From: SG8-41 sp035259205
GTDB lineage: Bacteria; Pseudomonadota; Gammaproteobacteria; Burkholderiales; SG8-41
Assembly (NCBI GenBank): GCA_035259205.1
Contig: DATFWO010000099.1
Coordinates: forward strand, 1-64,000
Direction: 5' to 3'
Length of the DNA stretch: 64,000 nucleotides
Every line of letters begins with the position of its first letter. Position 1 is the first letter of the stretch. The notes under the pieces are model-generated. The model searched no databases. It was given only the letters and a program-made list of their open reading frames with translations, and was not told the origin of the DNA. Shown here piece after piece: positions 26,434 through 34,470 of the stretch. Both the position numbers and the translations under genes were made by a program.

Positions 26434-27969
26434 ATGCCATTCGAGACGCTGATAGCTGAGTACGAAAAGCGCCGGGCCAAAGCGCTCGGGATGGGCGGAC
26501 CGGAAAAGCTCGCCAAGAGAAAGAAAGCGGGCGTGCTCAACGCGCGCGAGCGGGTCGAGCGCCTGTTTGATCGAGGCACGTTTCTCGAGTCGGGGCTGTT
26601 CGGCGCCTCCGGGGTGTACCCGGACGAAGCCGACGAGACGCTGACGGACGGCAAGATCGCGGGCTACGGCAAGATCGGCGGGCGCGACGTGGCGGCAGTG
26701 GTGAACGACTTCACGGTGAAGGGCGCTTCCACCAGCGCGACCAACAGCAAGAAGGTCGCCCACATGAAGCGCACCGCGACCGAGCGCGGCATACCGCTCG
26801 TGATCATCGGGGAATCCACTGGCGCGCGGCTGCCCGACGCCATGGGCTCGCGCGGCATGGGACAGTTGCTCGGCAACGACCCCACGCAATTTCGTCGCAT
26901 GCGCGAGACACCTCTTGCAACTGCCGTGCTGGGTCCGTCATTCGGCTCTTCGGCGTGGCTCGCCTGCCTCGCCGATTTCGCGGTCATGCACAAGGGCGCC
27001 ACGATGGCGGTCTCGAGCCCGCGGCTGATCGAGATGGCGCTGAACGAGAAGGTGAATTTCGAGGAGCTGGGCGGGTGGCGGCTGCACGCGGAGACGACCG
27101 GCCTGGTGGACCAGGTGGTGGACAAGGAAGAGGAGGTGTTCGAGGCCATCCGGCGCTTCTTGTCCTACATGCCGGGCCACAACCAGGAAGCGCCGCCGGA
27201 TGCGTCGGTGCCCGAGGGCTCGGGCGCGGAGATGGCCGCCGTCTTCGGCGTGCTGCCGGAGAGCCGCACGCAGGTCTACGACATGAAGCGCATCATCCGC
27301 GCGGTCGTGGACCGGGACACGTTCTTCGAGCTGAAGCCCCGCTTCGGCAAGAGCGCGGTGACGGCGCTCGCCCGGCTGGGCGGCAAGAGCGTGGGGGTCG
27401 TCGCCAACAACCCGCTGCATCGGGGCGGCGCGCTCGATGCCGATGCGTGCCGCAAGATAACGGACTTTCTCGTCCTGTGCGATTCCTTCAACGTGCCGAT
27501 CGTCCTGCTCGTGGACACGCCGGGCTTCCAAATCGGCACCGAGGCCGAAAAGAGCGGCGCGCCCGGAAAGATCATGAACTTCATGAACGCGATGACGTTG
27601 CTCACAGTGCCGCGGCTTTCCGTCATCATCCGCAAGAGCTACGGGCGCGCCTACGTCTGCATGGGCGGCGGCCGGCATTCGGACGACGTGGCGGCGTGGC
27701 CCACGGCGGAGGTAAGCTTCATGAGTCCGGATTTCGCGACGCGCATCGTGCACGGCGTAAAGCCGGGCGATCCCGCCTTCCAGGAGAAACTCGCGGAGAT
27801 CGAGCAGGAAAGCGATGTCTGGGGACTGGCCTCGGTGTTCGCGGCGCAGGCAGTGATCAAACCCGAAGAGACCCGCGACTATCTCATACGCATGCTTGAA
27901 GTTTACCGGCTGCGAATGACGCGCGGCGTCGGGCAGCATCTGATGCGCTGCTGGCCTACCTCTTACTGA
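26434..27969 (+). CDS. Acyl-CoA carboxylase, carboxyltransferase (beta) subunit
   Basis: A 511-residue carboxyltransferase, the same length and family as the gene at 3550. It has the AGVLNARERVERLFDRG segment near residue 35, GESTGARLPDAMG, and the C-terminal VDTPGFQIG and CMGGGRHSDDV segments. It transfers the carboxyl group from carboxybiotin to an acyl-CoA, with the carrier encoded 90 bp upstream and the biotin carboxylase downstream. No Shine-Dalgarno sequence precedes ATG 26434; the repeat array sits there. Acyl substrate unknown (propionyl-, methylcrotonyl- or another CoA). Confidence 0.92.
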   Translation: MPFETLIAEYEKRRAKALGMGGPEKLAKRKKAGVLNARERVERLFDRGTFLESGLFGASGVYPDEADETLTDGKIAGYGKIGGRDVAAVVNDFTVKGASTSATNSKKVAHMKRTATERGIPLVIIGESTGARLPDAMGSRGMGQLLGNDPTQFRRMRETPLATAVLGPSFGSSAWLACLADFAVMHKGATMAVSSPRLIEMALNEKVNFEELGGWRLHAETTGLVDQVVDKEEEVFEAIRRFLSYMPGHNQEAPPDASVPEGSGAEMAAVFGVLPESRTQVYDMKRIIRAVVDRDTFFELKPRFGKSAVTALARLGGKSVGVVANNPLHRGGALDADACRKITDFLVLCDSFNVPIVLLVDTPGFQIGTEAEKSGAPGKIMNFMNAMTLLTVPRLSVIIRKSYGRAYVCMGGGRHSDDVAAWPTAEVSFMSPDFATRIVHGVKPGDPAFQEKLAEIEQESDVWGLASVFAAQAVIKPEETRDYLIRMLEVYRLRMTRGVGQHLMRCWPTSY

Positions 27970-27974
27970 AGAGC

Positions 27975-28107
27975 GTGATGAGTAATGGGTGATGAGTGAT
28001 GGGCAAAATCGTAAGTTGAACTGTTGGCTTACTACCAGAAGAAACAATCTAGCGCGACCAAGCCCTCGCTAGAGGGCAGTTCTACTCATTACCCATCACC
28101 CATCACG
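27975..28107. repeat. Inverted heptamer arrays flanking an inner palindrome (locus D)
   Basis: The left arm is GTGATGA-GTAATGG-GTGATGA-GTGATGG (27975-28002), starting 5 bases after the carboxyltransferase stop. The right arm (28081-28107) reads as GTGATGG-GTGATGG-GTAATGA on the minus strand. Between them lies a 7-bp inverted repeat TCTAGCG/CGCTAGA (28048-28054 and 28067-28073). The right arm runs straight into the ATG at 28108. Confidence 0.8.
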
Positions 28108-29457
28108 ATGTTCAATAAGATAGTCGTTGCGAATCGCGGTGCTGTCGCTGCTCGCGTAATCCGTGCATTAAACGAGATGGGGCTACGCTCCGTCGCGGTC
28201 TATTCCGAGGCGGATGCCGGGGCGCCCTACCTGGAGCTGGCCGGCGAGTCCCATGCGATCGGCCCGGGACCTGCGCGCGAGAGCTATCTCAACCAAGATC
28301 GATTGCTTGAAGTGCTGCGCGAGTCACACGCCGACGCGCTTCATCCGGGGTATGGCTTTCTATCCGAGAATGCCGGGTTTGCGCGGCGCGTCAACCAGAG
28401 CGGCGCGCGCTTTGTCGGTCCGTCGCCGCGGTGGATAGAAGCGATGGGCCACAAGACCCAGGCCCGGGAGCTCGCGGCGCGCTACGGCATGCCCATGTCG
28501 AAGGGCTCGGGGATATTGCCGGAAGAGAGGGAGGCGATCGTGGCGGCAGCGCGCGAGATCGGGTTTCCGGTGCTGGTGAAACCGGCAGGCGGAGGGGGTG
28601 GCATCGGGATGCTGCCGGCGGCGGACGAATCCGCGCTGCTCGGCGCGGTCGAGCGCTCTCGATCCATGGCTGCCCGCGGTTTCGGCACGTCCGAAGTCTT
28701 TCTCGAGCGGTTGATGGAGCGTCCGCGCCACGTCGAGTTCCAGGTCCTCGGCGACATGCACGGCGCCATGGTGCACCTCTACGAACGGGATTGTTCCACA
28801 CAGCGCCGCAATCAGAAGGTAATCGAAGAAGCTCCCGCACCTGGAATCGCGCGCCCGCGCGCCGTCGCGCAGGCGGAGCAAGTGGCCGGCATCGTGCGCG
28901 AAATGGGCTACGACAATATCGGCACGGTGGAAATGCTGATGGAGACCGAAGGCGCGTTCAGCTTCCTCGAAATGAACACCCGGCTGCAGGTAGAGCACGG
29001 CGTGACCGAGGAAATCACGGGCGTAGACCTGGTGAAAGCCCAGATCCGCGCCGCCGCCGGTGAGAAGCTGGCGGATATTCTGCCCGCTGGGATAGAAGTG
29101 CGCGGTCACGCGATCGAGGCCCGCGTTTACGCGGAGGACCCGAAGAATTTCTTTCCCTCGCCGGGGCGACTCAGGGTTTTCCGCCCGCCGCAAGGTGGGG
29201 GCATACGGGTCGAAACCGGCTATGCGGAAGGCCGCGAGGTGACGCCGCACTACGATCCGATGCTCGCCAAGGTGATCGCTCACGCCGAAACGCGGGAGCA
29301 GGCGGCGGCGAGATTGGCTGAGGCGCTGGAAGCGTTTGCGATCGAAGGGCCGAAGGTCAACGTGCCCGCGGTGCTCGCCGTGCTGCGCTCGGAGCCGTTT
29401 TGCGCCGGGCGCGTGCACACCGGCCTGATTCCTGAAGTACTGGGGAGAAAATCCTAG
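28108..29457 (+). CDS. Biotin carboxylase subunit of acyl-CoA carboxylase
   Basis: A 449-residue ATP-grasp biotin carboxylase of AccC length. It starts FNKIVVANRGAVAARVIRA, has the glycine-rich ATP loop KPAGGGGGIGM, the RRNQKVIEEAPAPG segment and the catalytic EMNTRLQVEHGVTEE block; the usual PVTE is GVTE here. It carboxylates the biotin of the 73-residue carrier. ATG 28108 directly abuts a repeat array and has no visible Shine-Dalgarno sequence; the frame is open upstream through the repeats but without homology. Confidence 0.93.
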   Translation: MFNKIVVANRGAVAARVIRALNEMGLRSVAVYSEADAGAPYLELAGESHAIGPGPARESYLNQDRLLEVLRESHADALHPGYGFLSENAGFARRVNQSGARFVGPSPRWIEAMGHKTQARELAARYGMPMSKGSGILPEEREAIVAAAREIGFPVLVKPAGGGGGIGMLPAADESALLGAVERSRSMAARGFGTSEVFLERLMERPRHVEFQVLGDMHGAMVHLYERDCSTQRRNQKVIEEAPAPGIARPRAVAQAEQVAGIVREMGYDNIGTVEMLMETEGAFSFLEMNTRLQVEHGVTEEITGVDLVKAQIRAAAGEKLADILPAGIEVRGHAIEARVYAEDPKNFFPSPGRLRVFRPPQGGGIRVETGYAEGREVTPHYDPMLAKVIAHAETREQAAARLAEALEAFAIEGPKVNVPAVLAVLRSEPFCAGRVHTGLIPEVLGRKS

Positions 29458-29549
29458 CCACGGAAACACACGGAAGGGCACGGAATTTTCCAGAAGAAAG
29501 CCGCTGACGTTTGGTGCAACCCTCCGCGTGATTCCGTGGTTCCGTGGCT
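29455..29549. repeat. CACGGAA palindromic element (copy 1)
   Basis: Three 10-bp units with a CACGGAA core (29459-29488) are followed about 45 bases later by TTCCGTGGTTCCGTGGCT. The outer arms AGCCACGGAA (29455-29464) and TTCCGTGGCT (29540-29549) pair perfectly over 10 bp. The element overlaps the last bases of the biotin carboxylase gene. A second copy lies at 60628-60793. Confidence 0.8.
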
Positions 29550-29570
29550 GAATTGACTTCGTGATACGCA

Positions 29571-30275
29571 ATGGACGGGCGTAAACTGATTTTGGAGGCC
29601 AGGAAGCAGGGACGGTCGGCGCTCGATGAGCTAGCGGGCAAGCAATTGCTTGCGAGTTACGGCATTGCTGTGCCGAAATCCCTCGTAGTCCGCGATGCAG
29701 CGCAGGCGGCTTCGACGTGCGCGACCCTCAAGCCGCCGCTGGTGCTCAAGGTGATGTCGCCCGACATCCTCCACAAGAGCGACGTGGGCGGCGTCAGAGT
29801 CGGTCTGAACAGCGGCGAAGCGATCGTCGAGGCGATCAGGGAGATGATGGCCACGCCGCAGATCGGCAACGCGCGCATCGACGGCTTTCTGGTCGAGGAG
29901 ATGGCGCCGGCGGGGCAGGAGATCGTCATCGGCGGCGTGCGCGATCCGCAATTCGGCCCGCTCGTCATGCTGGGGCTGGGCGGGCTGTTCGTCGAAGTTC
30001 TGGCGGATGTTGCATTCCGCATTTGCCCGATCACCGGGCTCGATGCCGAAGAGATGCTTGATGAGCTGAAGGGCGCTGCGCTGCTCGCCGGCGCGCGCGG
30101 GCGCAAGCCGGCGTCGCGTGCCGCCGTTTTGGATTCGCTGCTCAAGGTGGGTGGTGCGGGGGGCCTGCTGATGGGCTACGCGGACGACATCAAGGAGGCG
30201 GACATCAATCCGCTCGTCGTTTCGGAAACCGGCGCGATGGCGGTCGATGCGCGCTTTGTTTTAACCAAAAGGTGA
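29571..30275 (+). CDS. ADP-forming acyl-CoA synthetase, beta (ATP-grasp) subunit
   Basis: A 234-residue ATP-grasp subunit of the acetate-CoA ligase (ADP-forming) family, full length for a separate beta chain. Seen are PPLVLKVMSPDILHKSDVGGVRVGL, the nucleotide-binding GGVRDPQFGPLVMLGLGGLFVE block and the closing EADINPLVV motif. With the alpha subunit that follows it makes an acyl-CoA from acid, ATP and CoA. Its TGA stop lies inside the first GTGACGA unit of repeat locus E. No clear ribosome-binding site precedes ATG 29571. Confidence 0.9.
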   Translation: MDGRKLILEARKQGRSALDELAGKQLLASYGIAVPKSLVVRDAAQAASTCATLKPPLVLKVMSPDILHKSDVGGVRVGLNSGEAIVEAIREMMATPQIGNARIDGFLVEEMAPAGQEIVIGGVRDPQFGPLVMLGLGGLFVEVLADVAFRICPITGLDAEEMLDELKGAALLAGARGRKPASRAAVLDSLLKVGGAGGLLMGYADDIKEADINPLVVSETGAMAVDARFVLTKR

Positions 30276-30390
30276 CGAGGTACGGGTGACGAAGATGCGG
30301 GTGACGAGATACAGGTGACGAGATACGGCTGGCCCTGGTTGTAGGTCACCCTTATTCGTCACCCTTATTCGTCACCTTTATTCGGCACCT
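30272..30390. repeat. Inverted repeat arrays, GTGACGA / GTCACCC (locus E)
   Basis: The left arm has four GTGACGA units at 30272, 30286, 30301 and 30315 (spacing 14, 15, 14). The right arm has GTCACCCTTATTC at 30345 and 30358 and GTCACCTTTATTC at 30371, all 13 bases apart, then a GGCACC remnant. The first unit contains the stop codon of the upstream gene, and the array ends 5 bases before the next ATG. Confidence 0.85.
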
Positions 30391-30395
30391 CTTTG

Positions 30396-31880
30396 ATGAG
30401 CGAGAACGTAATCGAGCGCTTCCGGCCGCTGTTCGAGCCGAAGACAGTGGCGGTCCTCGGCGCGTCGAGCCGCGGCGGGACGGTTTCCAACATCTTCATC
30501 CGCCGCATCCGTGAGTTCGGCTTCGAAGGAGCAATCTATCCGATACACCCGTCGGCCGAGAGCATAGACGGACTGCCGGCCTATCGCAGTCTCGCCGGCA
30601 CGCCCGACGTCGTCGACTATGCGTTCATCGCGATTCCCGGTGGACAGATACCGTCCCTGCTCACGGAGGCGCGGGGACGCGTGCGATTCGCGCAGGTGAT
30701 TTCCAGCGGATTCGGCGAGGTCGACGAGGGCAGGCAGCTGCAGGACCAGTTGGTCGCGGCAGCGCGCGAGGGAGGCATGCGGCTGATCGGCCCCAACTGT
30801 CTGGGCCTCTATTCGCATCGCGGCAAGGTCACCTTTACCGAGACCTGGCCGCAGGAGCTGGGCACGATAGGGGTCATTTCACAAAGCGGCGGGCTTGGCA
30901 CGGACATCGTGCGCCGGGGAATCATCCGGGGCCTCAAGTACTCCGCCGTGGTGACTGTGGGCAATTGCGCTGACGTCGGGCCGAGCGAGCTGCTCGAGTA
31001 CTATCTGGCCGACGCGCAGACCCGCGTCGTCGGAATGTATATCGAATCGGCCGGTGACGGTCGGCGGCTGTTCGAGATGCTGCGCGCAGCGCAAGCGAAA
31101 AAACCGGTCGTGATCCTGAAGGGAGGACGCACGCGACTGGGCAAGATGGCCGCGGCCTCGCACACCGGCTCGCTTGCTGGCGATGATCGCGCGTGGGTCG
31201 CTCTGTCCCGGCAAACAGGGTGTGTCCTGGTGGAGACGCTGGATCAGTTCCTGGATGCGCTGCTCGCGTTCCAGACGCTCAAGCCGCGGCCGCAGCATCC
31301 CACGCGGGAGACCGTGTTGTTCGGCAACGGCGGCGGGGCGAGCGTGCTGGCAACCGATACCTTTGCCCGCCTGCAGCTGGAGGTCGCGCCGTTCGCCGAA
31401 CAGGCGCTGGAGGCGCTCGCTGCGCTCAAGCTGCCGCCCGGCAGCAGCATATCGAACCCGGTGGATACTCCGGTCAGCACGCTCCGCCACGAGGATGGGG
31501 CGGTCGCGGAAAAAATCCTCGAGGCGATCTACGGGGTTGGCCGCCCGCAGGCGCTGGTCATGCACCTCAATCTGTCCGCGTTCGTGGGCCGCACCCAGAG
31601 CGACGTCCTGGGCAACCTCATGGAGATCGCGCTGCGAGTGCAGGCGCGCTATCCCGGGCAGGCGCACTTCATGCTGGTGCTGCGCGCGGACGGCGAGCCG
31701 GCGCTGGAAGAGCGCAAGCGGCAGTTCCGCGCCCGGGCGACGGCGCTCGGGATACCCGTGTACGACGAGCTCGAGCACGCGGCCCGCGCGCTCGCGGCGC
31801 TGGCCTTTCACGAGCGGTTCCTGCATTCGAGAGCATTGACCGTGACTCGTGACTCGACCCCGATTACGGAAGCTTGTTAA
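30396..31880 (+). CDS. ADP-forming acyl-CoA synthetase, alpha (CoA-binding/ligase) subunit
   Basis: A 494-residue subunit with an N-terminal CoA-binding Rossmann domain (VAVLGASSRGG near residue 18), a central ligase-CoA domain, and the phospho-histidine motif AAASHTGSLAGDD. The last residues (TVTRDSTPITEAC) are encoded by GTGACTC repeat units, so the C-terminus appears extended by the array. It pairs with the beta subunit at 29571. Substrate unknown; the operon suggests the CoA ester is then carboxylated. Confidence 0.9.
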   Translation: MSENVIERFRPLFEPKTVAVLGASSRGGTVSNIFIRRIREFGFEGAIYPIHPSAESIDGLPAYRSLAGTPDVVDYAFIAIPGGQIPSLLTEARGRVRFAQVISSGFGEVDEGRQLQDQLVAAAREGGMRLIGPNCLGLYSHRGKVTFTETWPQELGTIGVISQSGGLGTDIVRRGIIRGLKYSAVVTVGNCADVGPSELLEYYLADAQTRVVGMYIESAGDGRRLFEMLRAAQAKKPVVILKGGRTRLGKMAAASHTGSLAGDDRAWVALSRQTGCVLVETLDQFLDALLAFQTLKPRPQHPTRETVLFGNGGGASVLATDTFARLQLEVAPFAEQALEALAALKLPPGSSISNPVDTPVSTLRHEDGAVAEKILEAIYGVGRPQALVMHLNLSAFVGRTQSDVLGNLMEIALRVQARYPGQAHFMLVLRADGEPALEERKRQFRARATALGIPVYDELEHAARALAALAFHERFLHSRALTVTRDSTPITEAC

Positions 31881-31956
31881 GCTGCCGTTAAATCACGCCT
31901 CATCAGTCGCGCCTCGCCAGTCACGAACCATCAGTCACGCATCAGCAGTTACTTTC
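31842..31956. repeat. Inverted 7/14-bp arrays overlapping a coding end (locus F)
   Basis: The left arm GTGACTC-GTGACTC (31842-31855) is inside the 3' end of the alpha-subunit gene. The right arm has CAGTCGC/CAGTCAC-type cores at 31904, 31918, 31932 and 31946, exactly 14 bases apart, preceded by a degenerate unit. It ends 2-3 bases before the next ATG at 31959. Confidence 0.82.
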
Positions 31957-31958
31957 CC

Positions 31959-33167
31959 ATGTACCAGTCCGATTTCAGAGCAGTTCACTATCCCTATCGC
32001 CTTTACAGCGGCAAGAACGCCCTCGACAAGCTGCCCGATGAAGTCGGCCGGCTCAAAGCGCGCCGCGCGTACATCGTTTGCGGCCGCACCGTATCGCGCA
32101 AGACACCGCTCATTTCGCACATGCGGGAACTGCTGGGCACGGCTTGCGCTGGCGTGTTCGACGAAGTCGACAAGGAAACCACCCGTTCTTCCATGGTGCG
32201 CGCGACCGAGGCGGCGCGTGCGGCGCAGGCGGACCTGATCATAGGGGTGGGAGCAGGCAGCGTGATACAGGGCGCGCGTATCGTTGCGATCCTGCTCGCG
32301 GAAAAGAAACCGATCGAGGAGCTGATTACGAAGTATCCGGAGCAGGGTCCCGCCGTGAGCGCGCGGTTGATGGAGCGGAAGCTCCCCATCATCAATGTAC
32401 TCACCGCGCCGACAACGGCGCAGAATCGGGCGGGTTCGAGAATGAAAGACGACGAAACCGCCCGCGGCATGGAGTTCTTCGACCCGAAGACGCGGCCCGC
32501 GGCGATTTTCTGGGATGAGGACGCGCTGCTCACCGCGCCGGTATCGCTCATACGCTCGACGGCGAGCGCGGTTTATTGCCGCGCAGTGACGAATCTGGGC
32601 GGTGTTGCGATCAATCCGCTGGTGGAGGGCGACCGGTTGCAGGCCTATCGGCTCACTTCCAGGGCGCTCGCGCGTATCGCCGCTCTCGCCGACGCCGGCC
32701 CGCGCTACGACCTGTGCGCAGCGACCTTGCTTCAGAACCGGGAGAACGACGACGGCGGCGCCCAGTTCGAGCGTCTGTGGGCGGTGCGCGTGGCGTATGC
32801 GCTGTCAACTGCGCTCATCAGCATTTGCGGGCACGTCGGCCAGGGCGAGGCCTACAGTTCGTTGATGGGCACGGTAACGCGGCAGCTGGGGGCGCGGGAT
32901 CCGGAGGCAATGGCGCGGATCGCCCATGCGCTGGAAATCGCGAAGGAGGGAGAGCCCCCGGCGCAAATGCCGGCACGCGTTGCCGATAGCTTCGACGCGA
33001 CTTTTCGCTCGATCGGCATGCCGATTCGCCTTTCGCAGCTGGATATCGATCGCGCGGTTTTTCCGCGCCTGGTCGAGCACTCGCTCACCAACTTCAACGC
33101 GGACCCCAAGCGCGAGTTCCGCCGTGAGGGGGAGATGCTGACCGAGGTTCTCGAAGCGGCCTGGTAA
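31959..33167 (+). CDS. Iron-containing alcohol dehydrogenase-like protein with degenerate metal site
   Basis: A 402-residue dehydroquinate-synthase-like/Fe-ADH fold protein. The cofactor loop IIGVGAGSVIQGAR, the APTTA motif and the NPLVEGD segment identify the family. The metal ligands do not fit: the usual DALxH block is replaced by a STASAVY segment, and only the His of GHVGQGEAY remains of the distal His pair. Activity as a metal-dependent dehydrogenase is therefore doubtful. It ends the carboxylase/CoA-synthetase run and has no clear ribosome-binding site. Confidence 0.75.
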   Translation: MYQSDFRAVHYPYRLYSGKNALDKLPDEVGRLKARRAYIVCGRTVSRKTPLISHMRELLGTACAGVFDEVDKETTRSSMVRATEAARAAQADLIIGVGAGSVIQGARIVAILLAEKKPIEELITKYPEQGPAVSARLMERKLPIINVLTAPTTAQNRAGSRMKDDETARGMEFFDPKTRPAAIFWDEDALLTAPVSLIRSTASAVYCRAVTNLGGVAINPLVEGDRLQAYRLTSRALARIAALADAGPRYDLCAATLLQNRENDDGGAQFERLWAVRVAYALSTALISICGHVGQGEAYSSLMGTVTRQLGARDPEAMARIAHALEIAKEGEPPAQMPARVADSFDATFRSIGMPIRLSQLDIDRAVFPRLVEHSLTNFNADPKREFRREGEMLTEVLEAAW

Positions 33168-33450
33168 CTCGGCTCGGCATCTACTTACGGTTCCCGTGAA
33201 AGTCGTCAAGGCGATCGGGTTGAAGATCCAGTAATCCTGACGAACGTCGAACGTGCGTGGTCCGGCACATGCTCAACGATTGGACATCAAATGAGGAATA
33301 TCCCTCTACTTCCAGCCATCCTGTAGCGATGTCCGCAGGATGACTGTTTACATTCTGTTACCAAATCAAGGTACACCACGGCGAGCGCCGGGGCGTTGTG
33401 GTGGGCTGGGTGGGAGTTCCCACAAACCTGACCAGCCTGAGGAGAACCAG

Positions 33451-33786
33451 ATGAAGCTCAAATCGACGATGATCGCACTGATGATTGCCGCGCTGCCCGG
33501 TGTAGCGCTAGCCCAATCCACCGGCACCAAATCCACGCCGCGCATCGACCAGCGTCAAGTCGACCAGGAAAAACGCATCGAGCAGGGCGCGAAGTCCGGC
33601 CAGTTGACCGACAAGGAAGCGGGGCGGCTCGAAAAAGGGCAGGCGCACGTGCAGAAGATGGAGGACAAGGCGGTTGCCGACGGCAAGGTGACGAAGAAGG
33701 AAAGAAAGAAGATCGAGCACGCGCAGGACCAGCAGAGCAAGAAGATCCACCGCGAGAAGCACGACAAGCAGACGGCTGCGAAGTGA
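33451..33786 (+). CDS. Small secreted, highly charged protein with two internal repeats
   Basis: A 111-residue protein from ATG 33451, with GGAGAA 6 bases upstream and a signal peptide ending ALAQ (about 1-22). The mature part is Lys/Glu/Gln-rich and predicted helical. Two related segments are visible: RIEQGAKSGQLTDKEAGRLE (about 42-61) and KAVADGKVTKKERKKIEHAQ (about 73-92). It resembles a conserved hypothetical family I recall from Burkholderiales; no function is known to me. The upstream 283 bp hold no other gene, only short GC hairpins. A strong hairpin terminator follows. Confidence 0.75.
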   Translation: MKLKSTMIALMIAALPGVALAQSTGTKSTPRIDQRQVDQEKRIEQGAKSGQLTDKEAGRLEKGQAHVQKMEDKAVADGKVTKKERKKIEHAQDQQSKKIHREKHDKQTAAK

Positions 33787-33795
33787 TGCTTCGCT

Positions 33796-33826
33796 GTAAC
33801 TGCCGCGCCGGTCGCGCGGCAGTTAC
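33796..33826. terminator. Probable bidirectional terminator hairpin
   Basis: A perfect 13-bp stem (GTAACTGCCGCGC paired with GCGCGGCAGTTAC) with a 5-base loop lies between the convergent small-protein and soxD genes. It overlaps the soxD stop codon (33823-33825). No long T-run is present on either side, so termination may be partly factor-dependent. Confidence 0.65.
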
Positions 33827-34470
33827 TTGCAGTTGGTCATGCAGCGTACCGCCCTGGTATCGGGCCGGTCATCGAGGATGAAGCCGTCGCGATTGGGCAT
33901 CTGCACCTTGGGCAGGCTCGCAGCATCCATCACGGCCTCGCCCGGTATGAGGCCGTTGAGGTTGAGCAGATACGCCGAGACCGCGTACACCTCGTTTGCG
34001 GTAAGGCTCTGCGGGCGATCCATCGGCATTGCGCGCCGGATGTAGTCGAAGAGTATCGGCGCGTAGGGGTACATGCTCCCCGGCGTCAAGACGCGGGCGT
34101 TGGTTGTGAAGGACCCGATGCCCCCCACCATGGATCCGTAGACCGGACCGCCTTTCCCTTCGGCGCCGTGGCAGGAAGCGCATTTCGCGTCGTACACCTT
34201 GCGGCCTTCCGCAACCGATCCGCGGCCCGCCGGCAGGCCCATGCCGTCGGAAGTGCGAATGTCGATGTTCCAGGCCGCAAGATCGCTTTCGCTTACCGCC
34301 TGACCGAAGCGTGGCTTGTCGGGCAGTGGCTGCACCGGGTGCGCCCCGGTCGCTCCCAGTGGAATACCGTCGGAAGATTTGGGCGCCACATCGCCCACGT
34401 TGGCGCAACCCCAGATTGCGGCTGCTGCGGCTAGCGCTGCCGCGGCAAGACTAAGCTTGGCCGATCGCAT
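33823..34470 (-). CDS. soxD: SoxD-like c-type cytochrome subunit of sulfane/sulfite dehydrogenase
   Basis: A 215-residue exported cytochrome with one haem site C97-A-S-C100-H101 and a downstream AMPM segment that could supply the distal Met. The N-terminus is hydrophobic and ends IWGC (Cys22), so it may be a lipoprotein. The start overlaps the end of soxC by 20 bp. In Sox systems SoxD accepts electrons from the SoxC molybdenum centre. No soxXYZAB genes are in the window. Confidence 0.85.
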   Translation of the reverse strand: MRSAKLSLAAAALAAAAAIWGCANVGDVAPKSSDGIPLGATGAHPVQPLPDKPRFGQAVSESDLAAWNIDIRTSDGMGLPAGRGSVAEGRKVYDAKCASCHGAEGKGGPVYGSMVGGIGSFTTNARVLTPGSMYPYAPILFDYIRRAMPMDRPQSLTANEVYAVSAYLLNLNGLIPGEAVMDAASLPKVQMPNRDGFILDDRPDTRAVRCMTNCK

